Positions 28,758 through 37,700 of a stretch of 64,000 bases of DNA are shown in pieces; within the stretch, counting starts at the first letter, position 1, and the number at the start of each line of letters is the position of its first letter. The translations under genes were made by a program, and so were the position numbers. The DNA is from Geobacter sp. UBA2189 (GTDB lineage: Bacteria; Desulfobacterota; Desulfuromonadia; Geobacterales; Pseudopelobacteraceae), in the NCBI GenBank assembly GCA_002328035.1, contig DCVL01000014.1, positions 59,125 through 123,124 on the forward strand, given 5' to 3'. Below the pieces are notes generated by a model, which was given only the letters and a program-made list of their open reading frames with translations, was not told the DNA's origin and did not search any database.

Positions 28758-29996
28758 ATGATAACAACTGCCATACAACAACACAAAATCGAGCGTGACC
28801 GCACACTGGCGGCAACAACTATTCCCCGTGAATTACTGAACAAAACGCTGCTGCAGATGGAGAGTGGCCTGATCAAGGTCATTACCGGGCCGCGCCGCGC
28901 CGGTAAGTCGGTTTTTGCATTTCAGCTGCTGCGAGGGTGTGACTTTGGCTACATCAACTTTGACGATGAACGGTTGACCGGGCTGGCCGATTTTGACGAA
29001 CTGATGCGTGCTGTGGTTGCCGTCTACGGGGGAGTGACCACACTGCTGTTTGACGAAATCCAGAATGTCCCGTCATGGGAGCTGATCGTCAACCGCTTGC
29101 AGCGACAGGGATACAATCTGGTCATCACCGGTTCCAACGCGCACCTGCTCAGCCGTGAGCTTGGCACTCATCTGACCGGTCGTTACCTGGAGTTCCGCCT
29201 GCTCCCCTTTTCCTTTCGCGAATACCTGGCAGCCAAGGATGCCGACCCGGCGGATGAGCCGATGGTTCAACATCACTTTACCGCCTGGCTCCATACCGGC
29301 GGCTATCCCGAAGTGGTGGTCAACAACACACCCCTTGAAACCTATCTTCCAACCCTCTTCGACAGCATCCTGTTCAAGGACATCGTCAGGCGTTACCGGG
29401 TTAAATATCCGCAAAAAATTCACGAGCTCGCCCATTATCTAACCACCAACCATTCGTGCGAATACACCTGCAACGCCCTCAAGGGGGCGCTCGGCTTCCG
29501 CAGCGTCCATACGGTAGAAAATTATGTTGCCTACCTGGCGGAATCGTTTCTCTTCTTTCCGGTGGAACGGTATTCCACCAAGTTGAAGGAACTTCTGAAG
29601 GCTCCGCGCAAGGGGTACGCCATTGACCTGGGGCTGATCGAGGCGATCAAATTCAAGCAGCAGCCCGACACCGGACGTTTGTTGGAAAACGCGGTGGCGA
29701 TTGAGTTGTTCCGCCAGGGTGCAGATTTCTATTCGTACAAGAGTGCCAACGGTAAGGTGACCGATTTTGTCATCCGCACCGGCATCACCACCAGCGAACT
29801 GATTCAGGTGACACTCGAAACCACCTCACTCAAGACCCTGAAACGGGAGATGAGCGGCATTCTGGCCGCGGCACGTGAGTTGTCATGTTCACAACTCACG
29901 GTGCTGACCGGCAATGAGACCTGGGAGAAAAACCAGGATGGCCTGACAGTCCGGGCGTTGCCGGTCTGGAAGTGGCTATTGAAGCGAGGAGCGTGA
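28758..29996 (+). CDS. DUF4143-type AAA+ ATPase
   Basis: About 412 residues from ATG 28758; an upstream TTG (28722) would run through the inverted repeat. The N-terminal ATPase has Walker A GPRRAGKS (about residues 44-51) and a LLFDEIQ Walker B. The C-terminal part has the HELAHYL and ENAVAIELFRQG patterns of DUF4143 and a nuclease-like DFVIRTG stretch. Such ATPases are common on accessory regions, usually as single genes of unknown role. The gene sits between the sigma-54 regulator and its proposed target operon. Confidence 0.85.
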   Translation: MITTAIQQHKIERDRTLAATTIPRELLNKTLLQMESGLIKVITGPRRAGKSVFAFQLLRGCDFGYINFDDERLTGLADFDELMRAVVAVYGGVTTLLFDEIQNVPSWELIVNRLQRQGYNLVITGSNAHLLSRELGTHLTGRYLEFRLLPFSFREYLAAKDADPADEPMVQHHFTAWLHTGGYPEVVVNNTPLETYLPTLFDSILFKDIVRRYRVKYPQKIHELAHYLTTNHSCEYTCNALKGALGFRSVHTVENYVAYLAESFLFFPVERYSTKLKELLKAPRKGYAIDLGLIEAIKFKQQPDTGRLLENAVAIELFRQGADFYSYKSANGKVTDFVIRTGITTSELIQVTLETTSLKTLKREMSGILAAARELSCSQLTVLTGNETWEKNQDGLTVRALPVWKWLLKRGA

Positions 29997-30108
29997 CTTT
30001 CAAGCGGGCAAGCATATGCGATTTACGGCGGTGTGAGGTATGGACAGGAAAGATGCGATGGAGGTGTTGTGACGACAGGCGACAGGCCTGTGAAAAAAGA
30101 TTGAGGGT

Positions 30109-30137
30109 GAATTAAGTAAGACGTCCCCCGAATTTTC
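30109..30137. repeat. 29-nt direct repeat, copy A (left of hicB)
   Basis: Begins GAATTAAGTAAGACG and ends GAATTTTC. It matches the copy at 30595-30623 at 21 of 29 positions, and all eight differences are transitions. The two copies flank the hicB gene. A weaker similarity (GAGTTAAGTATGG) occurs at 41001-41023 after hipA. Confidence 0.45.
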
Positions 30138-30158
30138 TTAAGCTATCGGAGTAAAGCC

Positions 30159-30494
30159 ATGAACACCATAAAATACAAAGGATATGCCGCCCGCATTGAG
30201 TTTGATGCAGACGACCGGATTTTTGTCGGGCATCTGGCAGGGATACGCGACATCGTTGGATTTCACGGGTCATCCGTTGAAGAACTTGAAAATGCCTTCC
30301 ATGAAGCGGTTGATGATTATCTTGCCGCGTGCGCCAAGCTAGGACAAAAACCTCACGCTCCCGCGTCCGGAAAAGTCTTGTTGCGTATTCCTCCCGAAGT
30401 TCACTCCGCTGCAATCATGGCTGCCGAGAGCGAAGGCAAAAGCCTTAACCAATGGGCGGCTCACGTTTTAGAGGAAGCCGTACACTGTTGTTAA
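30159..30494 (+). CDS. Orphan HicB-family antitoxin-like protein
   Basis: 111 residues. The N-terminal half has the HicB partial-RNase-H-like fold (YKGYAARIEFDADDRIFVGHLAG) and the C-terminal half a ribbon-helix-helix/HicB DNA-binding segment (SLNQWAAHVLEEAV). A GGAG site lies upstream of the ATG. A short HicA toxin would be expected next to it, but neither strand within 150 bp on either side encodes one, so this is a solitary HicB or the toxin has been lost. Confidence 0.82.
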   Translation: MNTIKYKGYAARIEFDADDRIFVGHLAGIRDIVGFHGSSVEELENAFHEAVDDYLAACAKLGQKPHAPASGKVLLRIPPEVHSAAIMAAESEGKSLNQWAAHVLEEAVHCC

Positions 30495-30568
30495 GCCTGG
30501 AAAATTGTAGGATTGGTTATGGTTAGGAGCCCAATGGGCGTTTGCAACAGAGTGCTTTACAGAGACAG

Positions 30569-30594
30569 AAAAGGCGACCGATAAGCCGCCTTTT
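30569..30594 (+). terminator. Hairpin with T-run after hicB
   Basis: AAAAGGCG (30569-30576) and CGCCTTTT (30587-30594) form an 8-bp stem with a 10-nt loop about 75 nt after the hicB stop, ending in TTTT. It overlaps the boundary of the second 29-nt repeat. Confidence 0.5.
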
Positions 30595-30623
30595 GAATTG
30601 AGTAGGATGCCCCCTGAACTCCC
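30595..30623. repeat. 29-nt direct repeat, copy B (right of hicB)
   Basis: Begins GAATTGAGTAGGATG and ends GAACTCCC; partner of 30109-30137. Together they bracket hicB, consistent with a cassette boundary. Confidence 0.45.
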
Positions 30624-30718
30624 ATGAGCAATGGAGGGGGTATTGCACAGAAAACTTATATTTCAAGACCTGCCCCCGTAGGTTCGACACTTTTTAAGGA
30701 CAGTTCCCTCTTCCTTCC

Positions 30719-30748
30719 TTGACCAGTCTTTCAGGTTCAGCCTATTAT
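30719..30748 (+). promoter_or_regulatory. Candidate promoter for the unknown gene at 30787
   Basis: TTGACC (30719-30724) and TATTAT (30743-30748) are 18 bp apart, about 40 bp before the start codon. A reasonable sigma-70 match, not otherwise supported. Confidence 0.4.
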
Positions 30749-30786
30749 CGACACATAAATGAAATTTCCCATTCGGGAGGGACTAG

Positions 30787-31653
30787 ATGGCTGAAATATT
30801 ATTGAGAGCCGAAGGAAACGGTTTTGACGGCGGAGTATATGACCTCCGAGCAGTAGAAACCGTTATTTCAAGCTACCGCCAGATTATCGACAAAACCCTC
30901 CCCGTTTGCCTCAATCACAAGACATTAACCCCAGAATTACGAAACAAAGTCAAATATGAAATCCAGATAAAGCAGGGGTCGCTTGAAGTCTACACCAATC
31001 TTGTTTTACAGCATAAAGAGGACATTGCTGCACTTCTTGTATCTGACGGCGGAAAGGGAATAACAGAGCTTCTGGCTAAAATGATTGTCGGCATTATTGA
31101 TTTACGGCGAAAATTTACTGACATGCTGGAAAAAGGCGTTAAACCGACTATCAATATTACGAACGGCAATTACATAGACAACAGCATTCATAACACGGGA
31201 ACGATAAACAACCATATTTCAATCAATAATCCACGGACAATCATCGGAGCAGACAACAGCCGAGCATCGCTGGATAGGCTTATAAACGGGATTGACGGCG
31301 AGATTATAAGTTCGGTTGAAGTTACCAACACAGATAACCAGGCAAAGCTTACACACGAAGACAAGCGCATTACGGGGAAACTGAAAGAAGAACTTCCGGC
31401 ACATATTGAAATAGTTGGAAGGCTCGACGCAGTAACATTTTCATCACACCGAGGAACCATAGTTTCTGGCAATGGCAGACACCCGATTACCTGGGATGAC
31501 AGTTTAAGGAACAAGGTTCAAAAATTCGTAGACGTAGAAGGTATCCTGTTCAAAGCCCGTCCAATTATTGACAACCGAAGAATGAAGGAAAACACAATCG
31601 CGTTTCACCTCATTGATTGCTACAATCCGCAACTGAATATGTCGTTTCAGTAA
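30787..31653 (+). CDS. Protein of unknown function with Asn/Ile-rich centre
   Basis: 288 residues. Good ribosome site (GGGAGG, 6 nt before ATG). The N-terminal 120 residues look alpha-beta, with a predicted hydrophobic helix (LLAKMIVGIIDL). A central segment near residues 122-150 is rich in Asn, Ile and Thr and looks beta-repetitive. The C-terminal third contains a VEGILFKARPIIDN beta segment that may be an OB- or Sm-like barrel. There is no signal peptide. I recognise no family; it sits alone with its own candidate promoter among toxin-antitoxin genes, so a defence or stress role is possible but unproven. Confidence 0.65.
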   Translation: MAEILLRAEGNGFDGGVYDLRAVETVISSYRQIIDKTLPVCLNHKTLTPELRNKVKYEIQIKQGSLEVYTNLVLQHKEDIAALLVSDGGKGITELLAKMIVGIIDLRRKFTDMLEKGVKPTINITNGNYIDNSIHNTGTINNHISINNPRTIIGADNSRASLDRLINGIDGEIISSVEVTNTDNQAKLTHEDKRITGKLKEELPAHIEIVGRLDAVTFSSHRGTIVSGNGRHPITWDDSLRNKVQKFVDVEGILFKARPIIDNRRMKENTIAFHLIDCYNPQLNMSFQ

Positions 31654-31697
31654 AAAAACGTATACTGATAAAGCATCCGTGCAATTTATTTGGCTCT

Positions 31698-31886
31698 CTA
31701 TGCCGTCAACCTTCCCAATCGCGCCACCCACTTGCTTAAATGCAAGTTTTCACTATTCCCTTGCCACGCTTCTCCCTGTAACAGGACAACCAGCTCATTC
31801 ATCACAAAATCCGCAGTTTTTTGAAAATCCCACCCGCTATCTTTCAGCAGAAGCAGAGCTACACACCTGACAAAATATTTAGGCAG
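31698..31886 (-). pseudogene. Possible orphan C-terminal coding remnant
   Basis: On the minus strand a frame open from 31886 to a TAG at 31698 reads like protein (it includes KDSGWDFQKTADFVMNELV and ends KWVARLGRLTA). The first ATG is at 31802, with no ribosome site, and the frame overlaps the antitoxin end. It may be the tail of a lost gene. The family is not recognised. Confidence 0.22.
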
Positions 31887-32181
31887 TCACCTGTTCCGGC
31901 GTCACACTCAGACGCAGACCGACACCATGCAACAGACTAAACAAGGTGCGGATCTCGGGATTACCGCGATGGGACAAGGTACGATAGAGGCTCTCCCGGT
32001 TCAGATGCGCTTTCTCTGCCACGGCCTTCATGCCGCCGTTTGCCTCGGCAATATTGCGAAGCGCAAGCAGGAAGGCTTCCTTATCTCCCTCTTCAAGAGC
32101 CGCATTCAGATATGCCGCTGCTTCACTGGGGTCTTTCAGGGCTTCCAGCAAATCTTTCTGATATTCCGTCATCTGTGCCAT
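31879..32181 (-). CDS. HigA-type addiction module antidote protein
   Basis: 100 residues. An HTH protein of the antidote family that follows RelE-like toxins in toxin-first operons: a short helical N-terminus, a helix-turn-helix around GGMKAVAEKAHLNRESLYRTLS, and a typical LFSLLHGVGLRL tail. It starts 4 nt after the toxin stop, so the pair is translationally linked. Its role is to neutralise the toxin and repress the operon. Confidence 0.88.
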   Translation of the reverse strand: MAQMTEYQKDLLEALKDPSEAAAYLNAALEEGDKEAFLLALRNIAEANGGMKAVAEKAHLNRESLYRTLSHRGNPEIRTLFSLLHGVGLRLSVTPEQVTA

Positions 32182-32185
32182 AGTA

Positions 32186-32521
32186 CTATCTCCTTCGATG
32201 TTCCTGCAGGTAGCTGGCGGCCAAGGTAATGTCCCGTTTCTGTGTCCCTTTATCTCCGCCGATAAGAAGCAAAATCAGTCGTTTTCCTTCCTTGGCAAAA
32301 TAGACACGATATCCCGGCCCGTAATCAATCCGTAATTCCCAGACGCCTTCATCAACCGGCTTATGATCTCCAAGGTTTCCCAAACGTGCACGGTCAAGAC
32401 GGACACGGATTTTTGCCCTGCCGTTTAAGTCGCGCAAGGCTTCCAGCCAATCCTTGAATGGCGCTTTCCCCTCAGGGGTTTTGTAATAATCAACTTCATA
32501 CGGGAATGTCTGCATGGCCAT
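32186..32521 (-). CDS. RelE/ParE-family toxin (HigB-like)
   Basis: 111 residues. The GKAPFKDWLEALRD, VWELRIDYGPGYRVYFAKEG and LLLIGGDKGTQKRDI blocks are hallmarks of the upstream member of this toxin-antidote family; relatives are ribosome-dependent mRNA interferases. The first in-frame ATG (32521) or one two codons later could start it, and the ribosome site is weak. It precedes the antidote on the same strand, the usual reversed order for this family. Confidence 0.87.
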   Translation of the reverse strand: MAMQTFPYEVDYYKTPEGKAPFKDWLEALRDLNGRAKIRVRLDRARLGNLGDHKPVDEGVWELRIDYGPGYRVYFAKEGKRLILLLIGGDKGTQKRDITLAASYLQEHRRR

Positions 32522-32543
32522 ATATTAGTCTATAAGCTACAAA

Positions 32544-32738
32544 TCAACAAGCAGAGAAATACGGAGCATCCACCCTATTTCCATAATTACGGCTCCACCC
32601 CTGTTCAGCGGTCATATGCAGGTAATAGGCGCGTGCCACTGTGTCTTTTACCATATTTAGAATCAGCAAATTCTGACCCCAGGGGATTTCTGCGACAAGC
32701 TGTCGCAGATTTGAATCGTCGCAATACTCTTCATACAA
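32544..32738 (-). pseudogene. Fragment of a DUF1016 (YhcG/PDDEXK-type) protein
   Basis: About 60 residues containing NLRQLVAEIPWGQNLLILNM and the EQGWSRN motif that mark the N-terminal part of DUF1016 nuclease-like proteins, which are normally about 350 residues. The remainder, including the PD-(D/E)XK domain, is missing on both sides. It is a remnant of a defence or selfish-element gene. Confidence 0.7.
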
Positions 32739-32792
32739 ACGTCACATATCCGGCCAACCTTACTACGGAAATCTCTCTCCAGTCTGTTTTTG

Positions 32793-32815
32793 TCCCCATC
32801 TGCTTTTAGCCCCCC
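32793..32815. repeat. Direct repeat, left copy (23 nt)
   Basis: TCCCCATCTGCTTTTAGCCC and three further bases match 44580-44602 at 21 of 23 positions in the same orientation. Looser similarity extends on both sides, to ATCAAC downstream. The two copies bracket 11.8 kb with the RND operon, hipBA, the HTH-GTPase and the Bro-N gene. Confidence 0.5.
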
Positions 32816-32825
32816 ACCAAATCAA

Positions 32826-32885
32826 CGATATTTCGTACTACAGATTTATTATTGATATTTCGTAGTTGCGTATTACGAAATATCA
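32826..32885 (+). promoter_or_regulatory. Upstream activator sites of the RND operon
   Basis: CGATATTTCGTA (32826-32837) and TGATATTTCGTA (32853-32864) are direct repeats 27 bp apart, as before the sigma-54 regulator. TACGAAATATCA (32874-32885) is the exact reverse complement of the second, giving a 12-bp perfect inverted repeat with a 9-nt spacer. The sites lie about 80-140 bp before the predicted transcription start, the usual place for sigma-54 enhancer sites. Confidence 0.7.
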
Positions 32886-32937
32886 CATATTCACAGGCGC
32901 TTTACACACAACATCTTGAAATAATTATCAATATTTA

Positions 32938-32954
32938 TTGGCACACTTGTAGCA
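32938..32954 (+). promoter_or_regulatory. Candidate sigma-54 (-24/-12) promoter
   Basis: TTGGCACACTTGTAGCA has GG and GC exactly 12 bp apart and differs from the TTGGCAC-N4-TTGCA type consensus at one core base. Transcription would start near 32965, leaving a 27-nt leader with AGGAG before the ATG at 32992. Confidence 0.72.
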
Positions 32955-32991
32955 AAAGGACAGTACGAACTGCAATACAAAGGAGCCGACC

Positions 32992-33621
32992 ATGTCCAAC
33001 CTGCTGTATGTGACCTGCAATGTCAGACCGCTGGAACAATCCAGGACCCTGACACTGGGCAATGAATTCCTGGAAGAATACCTGCGTTGGAATCCCCAGG
33101 ACGAGATTGAGATCATCGACCTGTATCGGGACAGCATTCAGCGGGTGGATCAGGATCTGCTCAATGCCTGGGAACGGGTTGAGCGCGGTGAAGCGTACAT
33201 CCCGTTTTCTGACGAAGAACGACGCAAAATGAGCCGAATCTGGCGTCTTGCAGAGCAGTTTAGCAGGTGTGACAAGTACGTCTTTGTTACCCACAGCCTC
33301 AACCTCTGGTTCCCGGCAGAATTCAAGATGTACATCGACACCATCTGCGTGCTCGGTCGCACCTATTGCCTGACGCCACAGGGCGCAGAAAAGACGGTAC
33401 CCGACCGCTACCGGAAATCCCTGCACCTGCATGCCAACCAGTCCTTTAGCTTTGGACACGAACCGCACCAGAGCGTTCCTTACCTGCGCTCCATGCTCAA
33501 TTTTTTCGGAGTGATTGACCAGCAGACCGTACTCCTTAATGGCGACGCGCTTGAGCAAGGGATTGATGAGGGATATGAGACAGCCCGGCACCGGGTTCTG
33601 AAAATAGCACACCGCTTCTGA
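32992..33621 (+). CDS. FMN-dependent NAD(P)H azoreductase-like flavoprotein
   Basis: 209 residues with a flavodoxin-like fold. The N-terminus LLYVTCNVRPLEQSRTLTLG is the phosphate-binding loop region of AzoR/NQO-type enzymes, and HSLNLWFPAEFKMYID lines the flavin site. Such enzymes reduce quinones or azo dyes by two electrons. It is the first gene of a likely three-gene operon with an RND adaptor and pump under a sigma-54 promoter, so quinone or aromatic-compound stress is a plausible inducer. Substrate not shown by sequence. Confidence 0.82.
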   Translation: MSNLLYVTCNVRPLEQSRTLTLGNEFLEEYLRWNPQDEIEIIDLYRDSIQRVDQDLLNAWERVERGEAYIPFSDEERRKMSRIWRLAEQFSRCDKYVFVTHSLNLWFPAEFKMYIDTICVLGRTYCLTPQGAEKTVPDRYRKSLHLHANQSFSFGHEPHQSVPYLRSMLNFFGVIDQQTVLLNGDALEQGIDEGYETARHRVLKIAHRF

Positions 33622-33651
33622 GATGAAGCTTTCAAGAAAGGAGCAGCACCC

Positions 33652-34764
33652 ATGAAAACAAACTGCACAACCATTGGAAAGGCCATCTGCCTGTCGCTGT
33701 TGGGGATCTCGCTGGCTGCCTGCAACGGCGAGCACAAGAAGCCTGAGGCACAGAGCGAGGCTGTGCCCGTGACCGTAGGAAAGATCCAGAAGATTCAGGA
33801 ACGTGAGAGCATTGCCGCAAGCGGTAGCATAGCCACCCCCAATGCACCGGCACAGGCAGGCTTTCTGGTGTCTGGTAAGGTGATATCGGTTGGACCGCGG
33901 GAGGGCGATTTCGTTCAAAAAGGGCAGGTACTTGCCTCCATTGAATCGATCGATTACCAGCTGCCGTTGGCAGCGGCCAGGGCGCAATCTGACCAGGCCC
34001 GCATCAGATTTGAACGGGCAGAAGATGAATTACGGCGGATGAAGATGCTCTATTCTTCAAACAGTATGGCGATTAACGACTTCCTGAAATACAAGGCCAC
34101 ATACGATGCTTCAAGACAGCAGTACGAACAGGCAGTTGCATCGGAAAGACTAATCAGTAAGCATCTCAGCGATGCAACCCTGCATGCCCCCATCAGTGGC
34201 TATATCTCAAAACGTTCAATAGAACCGGGTGCCATTGCCTCTCCGGGACAACCTGTCTTCGAGATTGTCCAGATGGATCCGCTGGAGGTGAATATTGGTG
34301 TGCCGGAAACAGACGTGCGCCTGGTACGGGTTGGTCAGAAGACAAGTATTACTGTACCAGCCCTGCCGGGCAAGACCTTTAACGGCACAGTACGGATCAT
34401 CAATGTATCGGCAGACCCCACGACCCGGACTTACATGACCAGGATCAGCGTACCGAATCCAGAGCGCCTGTTGCGGGTGGGTATGGTGGCTGAGGCAACC
34501 ATCAGCGGTGACCGAACCATTGCCATGGCAACCCTGCCTGGCGATGCCGTGGTTCGGGATCCGCAGGGTGCGCCCCAGGTCTTTGTCTACTACCCGGATC
34601 AAAAGCGTGTCTATGCCAAGCGGGTAGAGATCGGGGCGGCTGTCAATAAGGATGTGCAGATTAAAAGTGGTCTCTCCGGGGATGAACTGATTGTTCTGGC
34701 AGGTCAGACCAAACTGAAAAACGGACAGCTCGTGGCAGCAACCGAGCAAACCATTCGGAAATAA
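33652..34764 (+). CDS. RND efflux periplasmic adaptor (membrane fusion protein), lipoprotein
   Basis: 370 residues. A lipoprotein signal ends in the lipobox LAAC, so the mature protein is tethered by a lipid to the inner membrane. The usual adaptor order follows: beta-barrel/lipoyl half (GKVISVGPREGDFVQKGQVL), a coiled-coil hairpin (about 105-160, rich in Ala/Gln/Arg), the second lipoyl half (ATLHAPISGYISKRSIEPG), then beta-barrel and membrane-proximal domains. It bridges the pump and the outer-membrane channel. ATG has a GGAG site; the gene is 26 nt upstream of the fused pump gene. Confidence 0.92.
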   Translation: MKTNCTTIGKAICLSLLGISLAACNGEHKKPEAQSEAVPVTVGKIQKIQERESIAASGSIATPNAPAQAGFLVSGKVISVGPREGDFVQKGQVLASIESIDYQLPLAAARAQSDQARIRFERAEDELRRMKMLYSSNSMAINDFLKYKATYDASRQQYEQAVASERLISKHLSDATLHAPISGYISKRSIEPGAIASPGQPVFEIVQMDPLEVNIGVPETDVRLVRVGQKTSITVPALPGKTFNGTVRIINVSADPTTRTYMTRISVPNPERLLRVGMVAEATISGDRTIAMATLPGDAVVRDPQGAPQVFVYYPDQKRVYAKRVEIGAAVNKDVQIKSGLSGDELIVLAGQTKLKNGQLVAATEQTIRK

Positions 34765-34790
34765 ACACGCACCAGCAAGAGGATAATCCT

Positions 34791-37700
34791 ATGAAACCGA
34801 TACAATTTTCACTTCGCTACCCCCCGGTCACCCTGATCTTGACGGCAATGGTGGTCTTCATCGGCATCCATGCCTTCCTGAAGATGCAGCGCACCGAAGA
34901 CCCGACCATCACCATCAGAACCGGCATCGTGGCTGCCATGTATCCCGGCGCCACCTCTGAGCAGATGGAAAAGCAGGTCACCAAGACCCTGGAAAAACAT
35001 ATCTTCAAGTTTCCCGAGGTGCGCAAGGAAAAGACCTATTCCACCAGCCGTCCCGGTGTGGTGGTTATTAATGTGGAGTTGGAAGACAACGTCAAAAATT
35101 CCGACCAGTTCTGGGCAAAGCTGCGCCATGAGATGAATCTGGTGCGCAGCAGCGAGCTACCTAGCGGCGTGATGGGGCCGGTGGTTGACTCCGATTTCGG
35201 CGACACCGTTGCCATGCTGGTTGCCATCCACGGTAAGCGCTACGGCTACCGTGAGCTGCGGGATTATGCCGACAAGATCCACGACGAGATGCGCACCGTC
35301 CGCGAGGTGGCAAAACTGGTCACCTACGGCAACCAGAATGAGGAGGTCTGGATCACCGGCAGCCTGGAGCGGATGACGCAGTACTTTGCCGATCCACGCC
35401 AAGTGGTGAACGCCCTGCAACAGCGGAACGTGATTGAGAGCGCCGGACATTTTGAGGCTGACCAGGCAAAGATCCCGATGCGGACCACCGGGTTATTCAA
35501 CACTGAAAACGAGATCCGCAACGTGCTGGTCGATGTCTCCAAGCAAGGCCATCCGACCTACATCAAGGATTTTGCTAACGTTGAACGCCGCTATCAGGAC
35601 CCGACTTTTATGGTGCGCTACGACGGCGAGCCGTGCCTGCTTTTGTCGGTGGATATGCAGAAGGGCAAGAATATCGTGGAACTGGGCGAACGGCTGGACG
35701 CGGTCTTCAAGCGCCTCAAGCTCATTCTGCCGCCTGATGTGCAGCTGGATCTGGTGGCCAACCAGCCGGAGGTAGTCAAAGAACGGACCGCCCAGCTCAG
35801 CCATGAATTCCTGCTGGCAATCATCTCGGTGGTGGTCGTCACCATCGTGCTGCTGCCGCTACGGGTCGCCTTGATCGCTGCCCTGGCCATACCGGTGACC
35901 CTCTGCGGCACCCTGGGTGTGATGAACGCCTTTGGTATCGCCCTGCACCAGGTCTCCATCGCAGGGCTGATCATGGTGCTGGGGATCGTGGTGGACGACG
36001 CCATCGTGATTGCCGACAACTACGTCGAGCTGCTGGACCACAAGGTACCAAAGGCCGAGGCTGCCTGGCGGTGTGCCAGCGATGTCCTGGTACCGGTCCT
36101 GACCGCAACCATCACCATCATTGCCTCGTTTCTGCCGCTTTTGATCCTGACCGGCTCGGTGGGCGAATTCATCATGGCGCTGCCGATCACGGTGGCGATA
36201 GCCCTGGCGGTTTCCTTTATCGTGGCGGTCTTCCTGACCCCCTTGCTCTGCAGATTCTTCATCAAAAAAGGACTGCACGACCATGATGCCGCAGAGCAGC
36301 ACAACACGGAGAAAAAGAGCCTGCTGGATCGGCTCCAGGACAAATACGGGGTTCTGATCGCTCTTTTCATGAAGAAAAGATGGCTGGCCTACACCATGGG
36401 CGGTTGCGCCTTTGCCTTCGGCGTTGCGCTCTTTGCACAGGTGCCGCAACAGTTCTTCCCTTCGGCTGAGCGCAACCAGTTTGTGATCGACCTCTGGATG
36501 CCCCAGGGGACGCGGATCGAGGCCACCGATGCGGTCATAAAGCGGATCGAGAAAAGCCTGGGAGCCAGCAAAGGGGTTGAGCACTACGCCAGCTTTGTGG
36601 GTCAGAGCGCCCCGCGTTTCTACTACAACGTCAACCCGCAGCAGCCGGACGGCGCCTACGGCCAGTTCATTGTCAACACCGCTTCGGTGAAGGATACCAC
36701 CAGACTGGTGAAGGAACTGCGCCCGGCTCTGGCAAAGGTGGCGCCCGAGGCAACGGTGATCGTGAAGGAACTGCAGCAAGGGGCACAGATGGAGGCACCT
36801 ATTGAGGTGCGTATCTCCGGTGACGACATCGCTGAACTGAAGCGACTGGGTGAAAAAGTGCAGGGAATCCTGGAAGCTATTCCGGCATCCCAGTATGTCT
36901 ACCGTGATTACTTTAACGATTCCTACATGCTGGACGTGAAGGTTAATAACGAACTGGCAAACCGTCTGGGAATATCTGATGCGTCGGTAGCGCAGACCCT
37001 GTCCGGGGCCTTTGACGGCGCTGCAGTCAGCACATTCTGGGAGGGGGATCGTCCGGTCACCATCAGGCTGCGGCTTGATCAGGCCTACCGCTCGAACGTT
37101 GCTGACATCGGCAACACCTATCTCAACTCAGACCTGACCCGCGCCCGGGTGCCGCTCCGCGCCGTTTCCACACTGTTGCCGGAATGGCAGACCAGCCGGA
37201 TTGTGCGCAGAAACGGGGTACGCACCCTGACGATCCGCGGGTTCACAAAATCAGAGCAGTACGCATCAAAACTCCTGGAGGAGGCCATGCCAAAGATAAA
37301 AGCGTTGCAACTGCCAGCTGGCTACCGGATTGATTTCGGCGGAGAAATGGAAAACCAGAACGAGACCTTCCCGCAGATGCTGGCCGCCCTTGGGATCAGC
37401 CTGGTGGCGATCTTCCTGGTGCTGCTGGTGCAGTTCAGAAATATCGCCGACCCTCTTATCGTGATGGCGTCGATCCCGCTCACCCTGTTTGGGGCGATCT
37501 TTGGGCTTGTCATAACCCACAACCCCTTCGGTTTCACCGCCTTCATGGGGCTGATCAGCCTCTGCGGGATCGTGGTGAGAAACGGTATCATCCTGGTGGA
37601 TTACTGCAACGAACGGGTCGCCGAGGGTGCAACGCTGGTACATGCAGCACAGGAGGCCGGATCGCGGAGGCTACGCCCGATCTTCCTGACTACCATGGCC

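Noticed and set aside
29997..30158. HicA toxin upstream of hicB
   Set aside because: No frame on either strand has HicA features (double-stranded RNA-binding-like fold with conserved His); only short broken frames.
32935..33987. Long minus-strand open frame over the azoreductase and adaptor genes
   Set aside because: Antisense shadow: low-complexity composition, no ribosome site, and clear sense-strand genes on the other strand.
35859..36779. 306-residue minus-strand frame inside the RND gene
   Set aside because: His/Asp/Gln-rich antisense shadow of a GC-rich coding region.
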